A stretch of DNA of 64,000 nt from an uncultured Campylobacter sp. (GCF_938045625.1 NZ_CALIAV010000102.1:6433-70432); one strand, 5' to 3'. Shown: positions 9,012 to 18,858, counted from the stretch's first letter. Notes: generated from the letters alone by a model not told the origin. Translations and numbers: made by a program.

Positions 9012-9990
9012 TTATCTCTTCCTCGTATATCCTTTTTATCTCGGCCGCGTAGTCTTTTATGCCCTCTTCCAGGCTAAATTTAGGCTCGTATCCCAGCGCC
9101 TTTTTAGTCGGCTCGATGTCTGCTTGCGTATGGAACTGATAGGAGCGCGCGTATGGATTTGGGATGTATTCGCAAGGTAAATTTGACCCCAGCTCGCGTT
9201 GCAAGATATCTACGATCTCTTGGAAGCTTCTTGCCGTGCCCGTAGCCGCGTTATACACGCCGCTAGCAGCGTTTAGGGCGAGCAGGTTTGCCTGCACGAT
9301 GTCTTTTATATAGACGAAGTCGCGCTTGATTTTGTCGCTACCATCAAAGAGGCGCGGATTTTTCCCGCTCAAAATTTGCAGACCGAACTGCAGCACCATC
9401 GAGGCGGTTTTGTTTTTATAAAACTCCCTAGCACCATAGACGTTAAAGTATCTCAGCCCCACGACCGCTACGCCTCTTTTAGCATATTTTTGGCCCAGAT
9501 CGTCCATTTTTAGCTTTGAAAAGCCGTAGACGTTATTTGGCGCTTCGCATTCGCCGACTCTTTGCGGGCTTTTTGCGTTGCCGTATGTGGCGCCCGAACT
9601 TGCGTATATCATGCGCGCGCCCGTTTTTTCGCAGATATCTAGCAGGTCTTTAAAGCTATTTAGATTAGTCCTTATTAGCTCGCCTTGCTCGGTTACCGTG
9701 GTATCAGAGATCGCCGCCTCGTGAAATATCGCGTCGGGGGCAAATTTTTCGATCATGGCTAGCGTTTTAGCGCAGTTTATGTCGCCCTCGTAAATTTCGC
9801 CCGAAAAGCCGAGCAAATTTTTAAAATGCCCGAAGCTTTTTAGATTGCCGTTGCTAAATTTCTCGTCGCTTCTAAATTTATCCACGGCGAGCACTTCTAC
9901 GTCTTTTAAATTTTCGTCAAAATAATGCGCCAAATTTGAGCCGATGAAGCCCGCTGCGCCAGTTATCACGACCCTTTTTATATCTTTCAT
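9004..9990 (-). CDS. hldD: ADP-glyceromanno-heptose 6-epimerase
   Basis: A 328 aa short-chain dehydrogenase-type epimerase that converts ADP-D,D-heptose to ADP-L,D-heptose, the donor used by the GT9 enzymes in the same window. The N-terminal [14 protein letters not shown] (residues 8-21) is the NAD(P)-binding GxxGxxG loop; [11 protein letters not shown] and [10 protein letters not shown] give the catalytic Ser/Thr and YxxxK. The C-terminal substrate domain is complete. It overlaps gmhB upstream by the ATGA arrangement and hldE downstream by 8 bases. Confidence 0.95.
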   Translation of the reverse strand: MKDIKRVVITGAAGFIGSNLAHYFDENLKDVEVLAVDKFRSDEKFSNGNLKSFGHFKNLLGFSGEIYEGDINCAKTLAMIEKFAPDAIFHEAAISDTTVTEQGELIRTNLNSFKDLLDICEKTGARMIYASSGATYGNAKSPQRVGECEAPNNVYGFSKLKMDDLGQKYAKRGVAVVGLRYFNVYGAREFYKNKTASMVLQFGLQILSGKNPRLFDGSDKIKRDFVYIKDIVQANLLALNAASGVYNAATGTARSFQEIVDILQRELGSNLPCEYIPNPYARSYQFHTQADIEPTKKALGYEPKFSLEEGIKDYAAEIKRIYEEEINA

Positions 9991-10511
9991 ATTTTTCCTT
10001 CTTTTTTTAAAAACTCCAGCGCCTCAGCCACGCTTTTTAGCCGGTCGTCCAGCTTTAAATTTATCCCGACGCCGGCACTCTGCCCCGCCTGCACGTCGCT
10101 ATCCTTGTCGCCTATCATGATTGAGCGCGCAAGGTCGATGTTTAGCTCGTTTGCGGCTTTTATCAGCATGCCTGGCTTTGGTTTACGGCAAAAGCAATCA
10201 GCTTCCGGAGCGTGCGGGCAAAAGTAAATTTTTTCTATCTTTACGCCCTCTTTTTCAAACTCGCCCAGCATAAATTTGCAAAGCTCGTCAAACTGCTCTA
10301 GCGTGTAGTAGCCTCGCCCGATGCCTGATTGATTCGTCACCACGACTAGCGCGTAGCCAGCCTTGGCAAACTCTCTCAAAGCAGCGAAAATACCCTCTTT
10401 AAAAACGAAGTCCTCGCGTCTATAAACATAGCCCGCATCCTCGTTTATCACGCCGTCGCGATCAAGAAATAGCGCCTTTTGCGGCTGCATTTTAAGCTTT
10501 GTTTTATCCAT
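9987..10511 (-). CDS. gmhB: D-glycero-D-manno-heptose 1,7-bisphosphate 7-phosphatase
   Basis: A 174 aa HAD-superfamily phosphatase, first gene of the heptose operon. [17 protein letters not shown] (residues 13-29) holds the nucleophile and acid aspartates (DxD), [12 protein letters not shown] is motif II, and [17 protein letters not shown] is the zinc-binding loop that marks the GmhB group. [11 protein letters not shown] gives motif IV. Start is taken at the ATG at 10511, which has no clear Shine-Dalgarno; an internal ATG seven codons later is also possible. Order of the operon: gmhB-hldD-hldE-gmhA, all overlapping. Confidence 0.94.
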   Translation of the reverse strand: MDKTKLKMQPQKALFLDRDGVINEDAGYVYRREDFVFKEGIFAALREFAKAGYALVVVTNQSGIGRGYYTLEQFDELCKFMLGEFEKEGVKIEKIYFCPHAPEADCFCRKPKPGMLIKAANELNIDLARSIMIGDKDSDVQAGQSAGVGINLKLDDRLKSVAEALEFLKKEGKI

Positions 10512-10623
10512 GGCGAAAATTATACAAAAAAAATCTAAATTTAACCGAAAATCGCCGCCAGCGCCGCAGTATAAACTAATATAACTAATATAAAAAAATA
10601 ATGTAAAATTTAGCTTTTAAGAC

Positions 10624-10629
10624 TATAAT
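10624..10629 (+). promoter_or_regulatory. Putative -10 box of the first cytochrome c553 gene
   Basis: TATAAT within TTTTAAGACTATAATACG. The same stretch, TTTTTAAGACTATAATCTCG, precedes the second c553 gene (11048-11066), so the promoter was evidently copied with the gene. The box lies 31 bases before the ATG. Confidence 0.6.
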
Positions 10630-10660
10630 ACGCCTGCAATTTTATCAAAAAGGATTGAAA

Positions 10661-10966
10661 ATGAAAAAGCTTATCATTGTTTCAGGTGCAGCCGCATTGC
10701 TAGCGGGTAGCCTATTTGCCGCTGACGGCGCGACCCTTTACAACAAATGCAAAGCCTGTCACGGAGCCAAAGCCGAAAAAATGTATCTAAACAAAGTTCC
10801 TGCGCTTTCGTCTCTTTCTAAAGAAGAGATCGCTGAAGCTTTAAAAGGTTACAAGGATGGCAGCCTAGATAAATTTAAGTCTTCTGCAATGATGAAACCT
10901 CTAGCAAAAGGTCTTAGCGACGAGGATATCGCCGCTCTTTCAGAGTACATCCCTACTCTAAAATAG
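10661..10966 (+). CDS. Periplasmic cytochrome c553
   Basis: A 101 aa monohaem c-type cytochrome with a cleavable signal peptide (KKLIIVSGAAALLAGSLFA). The haem site CKACH sits at residues 29-33, and a methionine in SSAMMKPLAKGLSDEDI is the likely sixth ligand. Proteins of this type carry electrons in the periplasm, commonly toward cbb3 oxidase or cytochrome c peroxidase. The ATG at 10661 follows AAGGA by six bases; an in-frame TTG two codons earlier is less likely. A strong terminator follows directly. Confidence 0.93.
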   Translation: MKKLIIVSGAAALLAGSLFAADGATLYNKCKACHGAKAEKMYLNKVPALSSLSKEEIAEALKGYKDGSLDKFKSSAMMKPLAKGLSDEDIAALSEYIPTLK

Positions 10967-10971
10967 TCCCT

Positions 10972-10996
10972 TCGGCGGAGTTTTCCGCCGATTTTT
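10972..10996 (+). terminator. Rho-independent terminator after the first c553 gene
   Basis: Perfect 8-bp stem TCGGCGGA / TCCGCCGA with a four-base loop, followed by five T. It lies five bases after the stop codon, so the two cytochrome genes are separate transcripts. Confidence 0.9.
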
Positions 10997-11056
10997 CTCT
11001 CTTTGACGCTTCATTTTTGCAACTTTTTTATAATTTTAATTTTAACTTTTTAAGAC

Positions 11057-11062
11057 TATAAT
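11057..11062 (+). promoter_or_regulatory. Putative -10 box of the second cytochrome c553 gene
   Basis: TATAAT in a TTAAGACTATAAT context identical to that of the first c553 gene. It lies 32 bases upstream of the ATG. Confidence 0.6.
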
Positions 11063-11094
11063 CTCGTCTAAATTTCTATCAACAAGGACGAAAA

Positions 11095-11397
11095 ATGAAA
11101 ATATATCACATCGCTACCGCCGTTTTGGCGCTAAATTTATCTCTATTTGCGGCTAGCGGCGAAGCCATTTACAAAAAATGCTCGGCCTGTCACGGCGAAA
11201 AAGCAGACGCAAAATACGCAAACAAAGTACCTGCGCTAACTAGCATCAGCAAAGAAGACCGCATAAAAGCGCTACAAGGATACAAAGACGGCTCAAACAA
11301 CGCCTTCGGTATGGGCAAAGTCATGCAGCTGCACGCCAAAAACCTAAGCGACGAGGATATGGCGGCTGTTAGCGAGTATATAGAGGGCTTAAAATAA
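11095..11397 (+). CDS. Periplasmic cytochrome c553 (paralogue)
   Basis: A 100 aa protein closely related to its upstream neighbour: signal peptide to about residue 20, CSACH at 29-33, NKVPALTSISKED and a methionine-bearing segment (GMGKVMQLHAKNLSDEDM) aligning with the first copy. ATG follows AAGGACGAAAA. The genes are a tandem duplication that kept its own promoter. It carries electrons in the periplasm; the partner is not shown by the sequence, though ccoS/ccoI for cbb3 oxidase assembly lie 2 kb away. Confidence 0.92.
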   Translation: MKIYHIATAVLALNLSLFAASGEAIYKKCSACHGEKADAKYANKVPALTSISKEDRIKALQGYKDGSNNAFGMGKVMQLHAKNLSDEDMAAVSEYIEGLK

Positions 11398-11723
11398 GTT
11401 TGCGTTTAACATCGCAGGCTAAGCAAGAACCGCAAAGCGGCCTAAACCTTGCGCAAGGTATTAACGGATTTGGCTTTTAAATTTGCATATTAGCGGCGAC
11501 GAAGCAAAATTTAGCGTCTCCGATAAGTCAAATTTGCCTCGGAGACGATGTAAAATTAATACTACGATTTGTGATTCTAAATTTAAGGTGCGGCTTGGAT
11601 ATGCTTAGTTTTTGCTTTACGAGCGGATATAAATTTAACTCCAAAACGCCGCGCTTTCATCGGTTATAAAGCCGCCCGTACCGCCGCTATCGTAACTTTG
11701 GCTCATAGCCGCAAGGGGCAAAA
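11398..11723. other. Intergenic region with one AAATTT hairpin
   Basis: No gene seen. It holds a perfect 9-bp inverted repeat, CGTCTCCGA at 11515-11523 with TCGGAGACG at 11539-11547, whose 15-base loop contains AAATTT. It may act as a terminator between the convergent c553 and flavoprotein genes, but there is no T run. Confidence 0.4.
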
Positions 11724-12272
11724 CTAAATTTGATACTCGTTAGGACTTAGCTCTCCTCGTAAAAGTTTGCCAAAGCGCGCGGCTGCGGCATCTACGGCAT
11801 CGTCGCCAAACTCTCCAGGCTCAAATCCGCTGCTGATAAACGGCACGGCAAAGTCCATCCCGCAGTAGTTTGCCGTGATCTTAAGCGGCGTTAAAATCTC
11901 ATCCAAGCTAAAGCCGATAGCACCTTGTTTAGAGTATTCGCCAAGAGGAGTACTAACGCTTAGCGCAAGCTGCAAGACCTTGCCCTTAAGCGTGCCAGAT
12001 CCCACCAACTCGTGCGAAAAGACGATGTCGATATAGGCTTTTAGCATAGGCGGCACGTTTAGCCAGTACATCGGGTACAAAAACACGATGCGCTCGGCAC
12101 CCGCTAGCGCGTCTTGCTCTGCGCGGGCGTCAATGCGCGTAATATCTAGGCCGTAAAGCCCCTCCAAATGGCGCACCTTAGCGTCCGCGGTAGCCTTTGC
12201 TACCTGCGATAAGGCTTTGTTTACGCGCGATATGGCGAGATTTGGGTGCGATAAGATAATTAGCGTTTTTAT
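11724..12272 (-). CDS. NAD(P)H-dependent oxidoreductase (flavodoxin-like, KefF/MdaB type) with an apparent ATA start
   Basis: A 182 aa flavoprotein of the NQO1-like family. The full-length reading is KTLIILSHPNLAISRVNKA at the N-terminus, which is beta-1 and the FMN phosphate-binding loop, then IVFLYPMYWLNVPPMLKAYID (the flavin-ring loop) and a C-terminal helix. The codon at the expected start is ATA (12272-12270), six bases after AAAGGA. The first ordinary start, GTG at 12176, would remove 32 residues including the whole phosphate loop and has no ribosome site. Either ATA is used as a weak start, the gene is silenced by an ATG-to-ATA change, or the base is a sequencing error. Family assignment is firm; electron acceptor unknown. 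Confidence 0.8.
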   Translation of the reverse strand: MKTLIILSHPNLAISRVNKALSQVAKATADAKVRHLEGLYGLDITRIDARAEQDALAGAERIVFLYPMYWLNVPPMLKAYIDIVFSHELVGSGTLKGKVLQLALSVSTPLGEYSKQGAIGFSLDEILTPLKITANYCGMDFAVPFISSGFEPGEFGDDAVDAAAARFGKLLRGELSPNEYQI

Positions 12273-13155
12273 GTTGTTTCCTTTGTTAAATTTTGCGGAA
12301 TAATATCGTTAAAAAACTAAAAATAGATTAAGAGGCTTGTGAGAGCGAAGCTTTTGCAAGTAAGAAGACAAAATTTTAGAACCAAGCCATGCCCGTTCGG
12401 TGATTACAGCGATTAAATTTAAACGGCTCCAAGCCGCCTAAACTCCAAACAGGCGGCATACCCGGCCGGTGCGTCAAGCGGCCGCAAAAATATCGTTAGA
12501 GCGAGTAAATTTACGAAGGGATTCTTACAAAAGGATAAAATTTTCGCCGCCCCGCTCATTTGCGGGCAAAGGCTTTAGGCGCGAATTCGCCCCGTCCGCG
12601 CACTAGCCGTCGATAATCGCAAGCACGAATAAGAGCGCATCGTAGGCAATACCTCAAAATATATACGGCGAAATTTCGCTAAAAAGCATATTAAAATCAA
12701 AAGTCCGCCGAAGCGACCCGCAAAAAAGTTGGTGGTGCCGAGATTTACGGCATTACGACTATATCTAAAACCGATACGTAAAGCCGCATTGACTTAAATT
12801 TAACGACCGCTGCGTAAAATCCGAAATTTTAAGCGCGACGGGAAATTTAACCCGCCGCCTACGAAATTTTAATAACCGCGGCGAATACAAAAACGCCCGA
12901 TTTTGCCCGAATTTACCCGCGCTGCGCAGCGACGCGCCCGCGTAGCTCGTCAAATTTCACGCCGAGTCTTACCCAGGATTGAAAATTACCGCTTAAATTT
13001 GCCGTAAAAATACGCCCCGTCAAATTTAAAAACGCAAATTTACCCCAAATCCCGCCCACGCTAAAAATCAAATTTTGCGGCAAATTTTATAACCCAAAAT
13101 AACCAAATTTTAGCGGCAAAGTCTCGAAAAATTTGCCATAAATTTAATTTAAACC
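12273..13155. other. Gene-free region rich in AAATTT words
   Basis: About 0.9 kb without a convincing coding frame on either strand. Short open frames here use no ribosome-binding site and no recognisable domain. The 3' half (12780-13155) is crowded with AAATTT and AAATTTT words in both orientations. It may be a decayed gene or simply spacer. Confidence 0.5.
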
Positions 13156-13368
13156 TCAATCCGGCGACTTATACCCCTTTTCTTTACGGCGCAGCTCTAG
13201 CTCATAGGCATCGTTTAGCGCGTCCTCGTCGTCAAATTTAGTTCCGTCCAAAAATTTGCGCTCGTCGTCAAACTGCCTGGTCTTTAGCCCCCACAGTAGC
13301 GCCGCCAGCCCGCACGCGCCAAGCAGCGTAGAAACCCCGATCATCATCGCCACGACCGCCCCGCTCAT
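13156..13368 (-). CDS. ccoS: cbb3-type cytochrome oxidase assembly protein CcoS
   Basis: A 70 aa protein with one membrane helix (residues about 4-27) followed by LWGLKTRQFDDERKFLDG, the CcoS hallmark in which W-x(4)-QFDD follows the helix. A charged tail of 30 residues is longer than the minimum for the family. CcoS works with the copper ATPase CcoI in maturing cbb3 oxidase. Its ATG overlaps the ccoI stop by four bases, as in many proteobacterial ccoIS pairs. Confidence 0.9.
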   Translation of the reverse strand: MSGAVVAMMIGVSTLLGACGLAALLWGLKTRQFDDERKFLDGTKFDDEDALNDAYELELRRKEKGYKSPD

Positions 13369-15767
13369 CGCTCGCTCCTAGCCCGCATCGCGTTTAACAC
13401 GACTGCAACCGAACTTAGCGACATCGATAGCGCAGCCACGGCGGGCGCGACGTAGCCGGCCATCGCCAGCGGTATCGTCACGGCGTTATAGACGAGCGAA
13501 AAGGCCAAATTTTGCCGCACGATGCGGTATGTTTTACGTGCGAGCGCTACGGCAGCCGCGAGCGAGGCAGGGTCGTCTCTCATCAGTACTACGTCGCTTT
13601 TTTCGATACTCACGGCCGCTCCGCTACCCATGCACACGGCCACGCTTGATAGCGCGAGCGCGGCGGCGTCGTTGATCCCGTCGCCTATCATCAGCACGTT
13701 TCGGCCCTGATTCGCCAGCCGCTCCACGTAGGCGGCCTTGTCCGTTGGCATCGCGTTCGCGACCGTTTCGCCCACGCCAAGCCCCTCTGCTACGCGCTTT
13801 GCGGCGTATTCGTTATCGCCCGTTAGCATCGCTACGCGCATTTTGGCGTTTTTTAGCGCGTCTATACACTCTTTGGCGCCCTCTTTTAGGCTCTCTTCTA
13901 GCTCAAATACAGCTAAAACCTCGCCGTCCACGGCAAAAAAATAGCTAGTGCCGCGCACGGCTTCGCCGTTATAAAGCCCTAGCTCGCGCATAAATTTTTC
14001 GCTACCACCCGCTAGCTTTTTGCCATCAAATTTAGCCTGCGTGCCGCGTGCTGCGATGTTTTCAAAGCCGCTTAACTCTAAAAGTTTTAAATCCTTAAAA
14101 TTTGCGCGCAGGTACTCGCCAACGGCGCGGCTAACGGGATGAGTAGAGCCGCTAACTAGCGAAAAAAGCGCGCTTGCGTCAAATTTGCCCGAGTGCGTAA
14201 ATTTACTCACCTTAAGTCGCCCCGAGGTAAGCGTGCCGGTCTTGTCAAACACGGCCGTATCGCACTTGGCTAAACTTTCGATGATACGCGCTTCTTTAAA
14301 AAGTATCCCGCGCCCAAAGCCCACCCCAAGCGCAATGAGCGTACTAACAGGCGTCGCAAGCCCTAGCGCGCAGGGACACGAGATCACTACGACCGAGATC
14401 GCGACGATGAGCGCGGCGGAGAGCTCGCCAGTGCGCCAGAACCAAAACGCAAACGTAGCTAGAGCCAGCGCCATGATAGCGGCCGAAAACCTAGCCGCGA
14501 TAGCGTCTGCGAGCGCCTGAATACGCGGCTTTTTGGCTGCGGCGGTTTCGAGCAGATTTATGATACGCGCCAGCACCGACTCGCTAAACACGGCGCCGAC
14601 CTCATAAACCAGCGTGCCGTCCATGCACACAGAGCCGCTTTTTATCTCGTTTTCGCCCTCTTTTGCGCTAAGATACGCGGGCGCGCTCTCGCCGCTAAGG
14701 CTAGAGAGATCAAAGCTCGCCGAGCCGCTGACGACGATGCCGTCTAGCAGCACGCGTTCGCCCACGCGCACGACTACGAGTTCGCCCACACGCACCTCCT
14801 GCACGCTTTTTAGCGTTATCTCATCGCCATTTTTGACGCTAACTGAGTTTAAATTTAACGAGTTTAGATTATCGAGCGTGTCGGCAGCCTTTTTCTTGCT
14901 CATGATTTCCAGATATTTGCCGATAAATACGAAAGTGATTATCATCGCAACCGAGTCGAAATACGTCTCGCCGCGCCTAGAAAACATCGCATAGACCGAG
15001 AAAATATAAGCCGCAAGCGTGCCAGTAACGATAAGGCTATCCATATTTTGCGTTTTGTTTTTTAGTGCCGCCCAAGCGCCCCTAAAAAACCCGCTTCCCG
15101 TATAAAAAAGCACCGGCGTAGCGAGGATAAATTCGGCGAAATTTATGATAGAGCGCACGTCGGCGCGCATGCCCGTGAAGTAGCCGCCGTACTGCGCGAC
15201 GGCCAGCCACATGATGTTCATCGTGCAAAAAATGCCCACCAGCAGCCTCGCGTAAAACTCGCGCTTTTGCAGAGCGAGCCTGTGCTCCTGGGCCTGCGCG
15301 TCGTATGGGTAGGGCTCAAAGCCGATGGAGCGGATGAGGGCAAAAATTTGGGCCAAATTTATCTCTTTTTCGTCCCAGACGATGAGGGCTTTGTTATTAA
15401 CCGAGTTTATATTTACCTCTAAAATTCCCTTCTGTGCAAATAAAACCTTCTCGTTTAGCCAGATACAAGCCGAGCAGTGGATACCCTCGATGATGAGCGA
15501 GATTTTGTTAAATCCGTTCTCGTTTTTAACGTAGTTTTGATAAATAGCCGAGAGGTCCTCTTGCGACTTTTGCGCCGCGTTTTTCGCGCTTAGGACGGGA
15601 TTTAGCGTAGTTTTGCCAAGCCTTTCGTAAAACTCGCCCAGCCCGCTTGCGTTAAGTATCTCGTAAACTCCCGCGCACCCCTCGCAGCAAAACAGCTCCT
15701 CGCCGCGCTCTATCAGCGCCTCGCGCTCAAATTCGCCCCTGCAATGCGCGCACTTAAATTTGCCCAT
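13365..15767 (-). CDS. ccoI: Copper-translocating P1B-type ATPase (cbb3 oxidase assembly)
   Basis: An 800 aa CcoI/FixI-type ATPase. It has a Cys-rich N-terminus (CAHC near residue 6, CCEGC near 27), a heavy-metal-associated domain with GIHCSACIWLNE, eight hydrophobic helices, LSGESAP (actuator), SCPCALGLATP (CPC metal site), DKTGTLTSG (phosphorylated Asp) and GDGINDAAALA. This subgroup exports copper to the periplasm for the CuB site of cbb3 oxidase rather than for detoxification. The pairing with ccoS supports that. ATG at 15767. Confidence 0.93.
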   Translation of the reverse strand: MGKFKCAHCRGEFEREALIERGEELFCCEGCAGVYEILNASGLGEFYERLGKTTLNPVLSAKNAAQKSQEDLSAIYQNYVKNENGFNKISLIIEGIHCSACIWLNEKVLFAQKGILEVNINSVNNKALIVWDEKEINLAQIFALIRSIGFEPYPYDAQAQEHRLALQKREFYARLLVGIFCTMNIMWLAVAQYGGYFTGMRADVRSIINFAEFILATPVLFYTGSGFFRGAWAALKNKTQNMDSLIVTGTLAAYIFSVYAMFSRRGETYFDSVAMIITFVFIGKYLEIMSKKKAADTLDNLNSLNLNSVSVKNGDEITLKSVQEVRVGELVVVRVGERVLLDGIVVSGSASFDLSSLSGESAPAYLSAKEGENEIKSGSVCMDGTLVYEVGAVFSESVLARIINLLETAAAKKPRIQALADAIAARFSAAIMALALATFAFWFWRTGELSAALIVAISVVVISCPCALGLATPVSTLIALGVGFGRGILFKEARIIESLAKCDTAVFDKTGTLTSGRLKVSKFTHSGKFDASALFSLVSGSTHPVSRAVGEYLRANFKDLKLLELSGFENIAARGTQAKFDGKKLAGGSEKFMRELGLYNGEAVRGTSYFFAVDGEVLAVFELEESLKEGAKECIDALKNAKMRVAMLTGDNEYAAKRVAEGLGVGETVANAMPTDKAAYVERLANQGRNVLMIGDGINDAAALALSSVAVCMGSGAAVSIEKSDVVLMRDDPASLAAAVALARKTYRIVRQNLAFSLVYNAVTIPLAMAGYVAPAVAALSMSLSSVAVVLNAMRARSER

Positions 15768-16006
15768 CGGTTACTTTTTTCTTTCGTTTTTAAGATTTTA
15801 GATTATACGAAAAATTTCTAAAGCTTCGCTTGATTTTGCAAGCTTTGGCGTGGATTTTGATTGCGTCCGAATTTGACGGCAAATTTGACAGATTTTGCTC
15901 ACGCATAGACGTAACCATAAATTTGATCAGATTTAGCCAAAACCCGCACCTTTCAAATGCCAGTTAAATTTTAAGCTCAAATTTAACGAAATAAAACCGA
16001 CCGCTC

Positions 16007-17116
16007 TCATGCAAACTCCCTATCTATCACGATGAAAATTTTATACCCCGGAAAGCTTAACGCTACTTCGCGCTCTATCTCGGCGCGCAGACGGCTTAGA
16101 TTTTTCTCGGCAAAATCGACCACTACGTCAAACCTCACGCTCTTTTTCTTGCTATCGATGAAAAACGCGTGAAACCCGCGCACGCTGCTAAACTCCGAGA
16201 GCAGATTTGCCACGCAGGCGCGACTCTCGTCCTGACCCAAATTTACGCTATAAACGCCAAAAACCAGGTAAATCCTGTAAATTTTATAAATCTTAATCTG
16301 AAGCTCGTTTAGCCTCTGCGAAACCTCGCTAAGGGGCAAATGCTCGTCTATCTCGACGTTTACCGAGCCGACGTATCGCTGCGCGCCGTAGTTGTGAAGT
16401 ATCAGGTCGTATGCGCCGCGCACGATCTCGCAGCGATTTACGGCGGCGTAAATTTCGTCGCTGATCTCCTTTTCGACGCGCTGGCCGATGATTTTATCAA
16501 AGGTTTCTTTTATCAAAAGTACGCCGTTTATGATAATAAAAAGCGATGCCAAGGCGCCCGCGTAGCCGTCTATCTGAATGTCGGCGAAGTATGACAGCGC
16601 AGCAGAGACGAGGATCACGCACGAGATGATCGCATCGCCCAGAGCCTCCTGTCCTACGGCTTTTAGCGAGATAGATTTGGTCTGTTTGCCGATCTTTTTG
16701 TAGTAAAAGCCAAGCGCAAATTTGACGAATATCGCGCAAAACAAAAACGCCAAAAACGGTATCGTAAAGCTTGTAGGCTCGGGCGCAAAAATATTTTCGA
16801 CCGAAGTTTTTAAAAACTGAAATCCCAGCATCAGCACGATGACCGAGACTATAAGACCACCGATATACTCGGTCCTGCCGTAGCCGTAGGGGTGGTCTTC
16901 GTCGGGCATCTTGCTAGCTAGCTTTGAGCCAAATATCGTGATGATACTTGAGCCAGCGTCGCTAAGGTTATTTACGGCGTCTGATATCAGAGCAACCGAG
17001 TTTGAGACCATGGCGATAAAAATTTTCGCCGCGGCTAAGAAAAAATTTGTAACTATGCCGATAAGCGCGGTTTTTATGATCGTTTTTTCGCGCTTGCCGT
17101 CTTTAAAATCCATCAT
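16007..17116 (-). CDS. Cation diffusion facilitator transporter
   Basis: A 369 aa CDF-family metal/proton antiporter, six predicted helices. NSVALISDAVNNLSDAGSS holds the SDxxxN/D metal site of TM2, and QEALGDAIISC the matching site of TM5; DEDHPYGYGRTEYIGGL is the family's HP-x-G-x-R-x-E loop. The C-terminal cytoplasmic domain is long (about 160 residues). Likely substrates are zinc, iron or manganese; not decidable. I chose the ATG at 17116, eight bases after AAGGAATCTC; a longer frame to 17257 has no ribosome site and would span the promoter. Confidence 0.9.
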   Translation of the reverse strand: MMDFKDGKREKTIIKTALIGIVTNFFLAAAKIFIAMVSNSVALISDAVNNLSDAGSSIITIFGSKLASKMPDEDHPYGYGRTEYIGGLIVSVIVLMLGFQFLKTSVENIFAPEPTSFTIPFLAFLFCAIFVKFALGFYYKKIGKQTKSISLKAVGQEALGDAIISCVILVSAALSYFADIQIDGYAGALASLFIIINGVLLIKETFDKIIGQRVEKEISDEIYAAVNRCEIVRGAYDLILHNYGAQRYVGSVNVEIDEHLPLSEVSQRLNELQIKIYKIYRIYLVFGVYSVNLGQDESRACVANLLSEFSSVRGFHAFFIDSKKKSVRFDVVVDFAEKNLSRLRAEIEREVALSFPGYKIFIVIDREFA

Positions 17117-17144
17117 TTTGAGATTCCTTTTCGTTTTTGGTGAG

Positions 17145-17150
17145 ATTATA
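17145..17150 (-). promoter_or_regulatory. Putative -10 box of the CDF transporter
   Basis: TATAAT on the minus strand, 29 bases before the ATG at 17116. It lies in the divergent promoter region shared with rho. Confidence 0.5.
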
Positions 17151-17258
17151 TCACTTCTTGACATCAAAGCCAAAATTTTATAAAATGCGACTTTCAAAAA
17201 CTTCTTTTGAAACTTAAATTTATCTACAAAATTATTCCGTAATTTTAAAGAGGACACA

Positions 17259-18608
17259 ATGGAAAATAACGCGACCCAGCCTGCAAATTCCGCGCAGGAA
17301 AGTCAAAAAACCACGAAAAAACACCAAAACTCGCGCACCCACATCCCCGTCGACGGACACAAGATCGAAGAGCTAAGAACTCTTAGCCTAGAGGAGCTCA
17401 TAGCTATCGCAAACAGCGTAGGCGTCGAGAATCCGCGCGAATTTCGCAGACAAGATTTGATATTTGAGATCCTAAAAACCCAAACAAAACAAGGCGGATT
17501 TATACTTTTTACGGGTATTTTAGAGATCACGAGCGAGGGCTACGGCTTTTTGCGCTCGGTAGACGCAAACCTCAGCGACAGCTCAAACGACGCCTACGTC
17601 TCAAACTCTCAAATTCGCAAATTTGCGCTGCGCGTGGGCGATATTGTGACGGGCCAAGTACGCGAGCCAAAAGATCAGGAAAAATACTACGCCCTGCTAA
17701 AAATCGAAGCGCTAAACTATATGCCGCTAATCGAGGCTAAGGAGCGCCCGCTATTTGACAACCTAACTCCGCTTTTCCCGACAGAAAAACTTCGCCTCGA
17801 GTATGATCCGATGAAGCTAACAGGCCGCGTGCTCGATCTCTTTACCCCTCTTGGCAAGGGTCAGCGCGGCCTCATCGTCGCCCCTCCAAGAAGCGGTAAA
17901 ACAGAGCTCATGAAAGAGCTAGCCCACGGCATCGCACGCAACCACCCCGAGTCTCATCTCATGGTGCTACTCGTGGACGAGCGCCCCGAGGAGGTCACCG
18001 ATATGCAGCGCTGCGTAAAGGGCGAAGTGTTTAGCTCGACTTTTGACCTGCCTGCGATGAACCACGTGCGCGTCGCCGAACTCGTCATCGAAAAAGCCAA
18101 GCGCCTCGTAGAAATGGGCAAGGACGTCATCATCCTGCTAGATAGCATTACCCGCCTAGCGCGCGCGTATAACACCGTAACTCCGCCAAGCGGCAAGGTA
18201 CTAACCGGCGGCGTGGACGCAAACGCCTTGCACAAGCCGAAACGCTTTTTCGGCGCAGCGCGAAACATCGAACACGGCGGCAGCCTCACCATCATCGCCA
18301 CTGCGCTCATCGACACGGGCTCGCGTATGGACGAGGTAATTTTTGAGGAGTTTAAAGGCACGGGCAACAGCGAGATCGTCCTTGATCGCAATATCTCCGA
18401 CCGCCGTATTTACCCGGCCATCAACGTACTAAAATCAGGCACCAGAAAAGAGGAGCTACTACAAAAACCCGACGAACTGCAAAAGATCTGGGCTATCCGC
18501 TCGGCGATCGCAACAATGGACGACGTAGAGGCGCTTAAGTTTTTATACGCTAAGATGCTAAAAACCAAGGATAACAAAGAGCTTCTTTCGATACTAAACG
18601 AGTCATAA
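17259..18608 (+). CDS. rho: Transcription termination factor Rho
   Basis: A 449 aa hexameric RNA helicase that ends transcription at untranslated RNA. N-terminal helical domain ([30 protein letters not shown]), the cold-shock-like RNA-binding domain with [11 protein letters not shown] and [18 protein letters not shown], then the RecA-type motor with Walker [16 protein letters not shown], Walker [17 protein letters not shown], and the Q/R loops. A short Gln/Lys-rich extension precedes the helical domain. ATG follows AAAGAGGACACA. Single gene with its own promoter region. Confidence 0.97.
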   Translation: MENNATQPANSAQESQKTTKKHQNSRTHIPVDGHKIEELRTLSLEELIAIANSVGVENPREFRRQDLIFEILKTQTKQGGFILFTGILEITSEGYGFLRSVDANLSDSSNDAYVSNSQIRKFALRVGDIVTGQVREPKDQEKYYALLKIEALNYMPLIEAKERPLFDNLTPLFPTEKLRLEYDPMKLTGRVLDLFTPLGKGQRGLIVAPPRSGKTELMKELAHGIARNHPESHLMVLLVDERPEEVTDMQRCVKGEVFSSTFDLPAMNHVRVAELVIEKAKRLVEMGKDVIILLDSITRLARAYNTVTPPSGKVLTGGVDANALHKPKRFFGAARNIEHGGSLTIIATALIDTGSRMDEVIFEEFKGTGNSEIVLDRNISDRRIYPAINVLKSGTRKEELLQKPDELQKIWAIRSAIATMDDVEALKFLYAKMLKTKDNKELLSILNES

Positions 18609-18714
18609 ATTTACGCATTTTTCGGCCTAAATTTACCGCCGCTTAATCTTTCGCGCGAGTCGTTTCGGCTCGCCGACCTACTTTAAAATACTCTAAATTT
18701 TATAAATTTACAAA

Positions 18715-18745
18715 CCGTCGCCGCTTAAATTTATTCCAGCGACGG
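18715..18745. terminator. Inverted repeat downstream of rho
   Basis: CCGTCGC (18715-18721) and GCGACGG (18739-18745) form a perfect 7-bp stem with a 17-base loop containing AAATTT. There is no clean T run on the plus strand, and only TTTGT on the minus strand, so terminator function is uncertain. Confidence 0.4.
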
Positions 18746-18858
18746 CTATTTGAGCGCCAAAATTTAATGCGGCTTTTCAAATTTGCTTTTATCTTTTGCT
18801 GTCCGCCTCTTTGCGGGCATAAGCAATCATCAGCGTTTTTTCGCTTTTAGTTTTTTAC

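Noticed and set aside
12765..12953. 62-codon frame in the gene-free region
   Set aside because: No ribosome-binding site or recognisable motif; likely chance.
17117..17257. Longer N-terminus for the CDF transporter
   Set aside because: Would cross a TATAAT box and has no ribosome site; homologous sequence begins at MDFKDGKREK.
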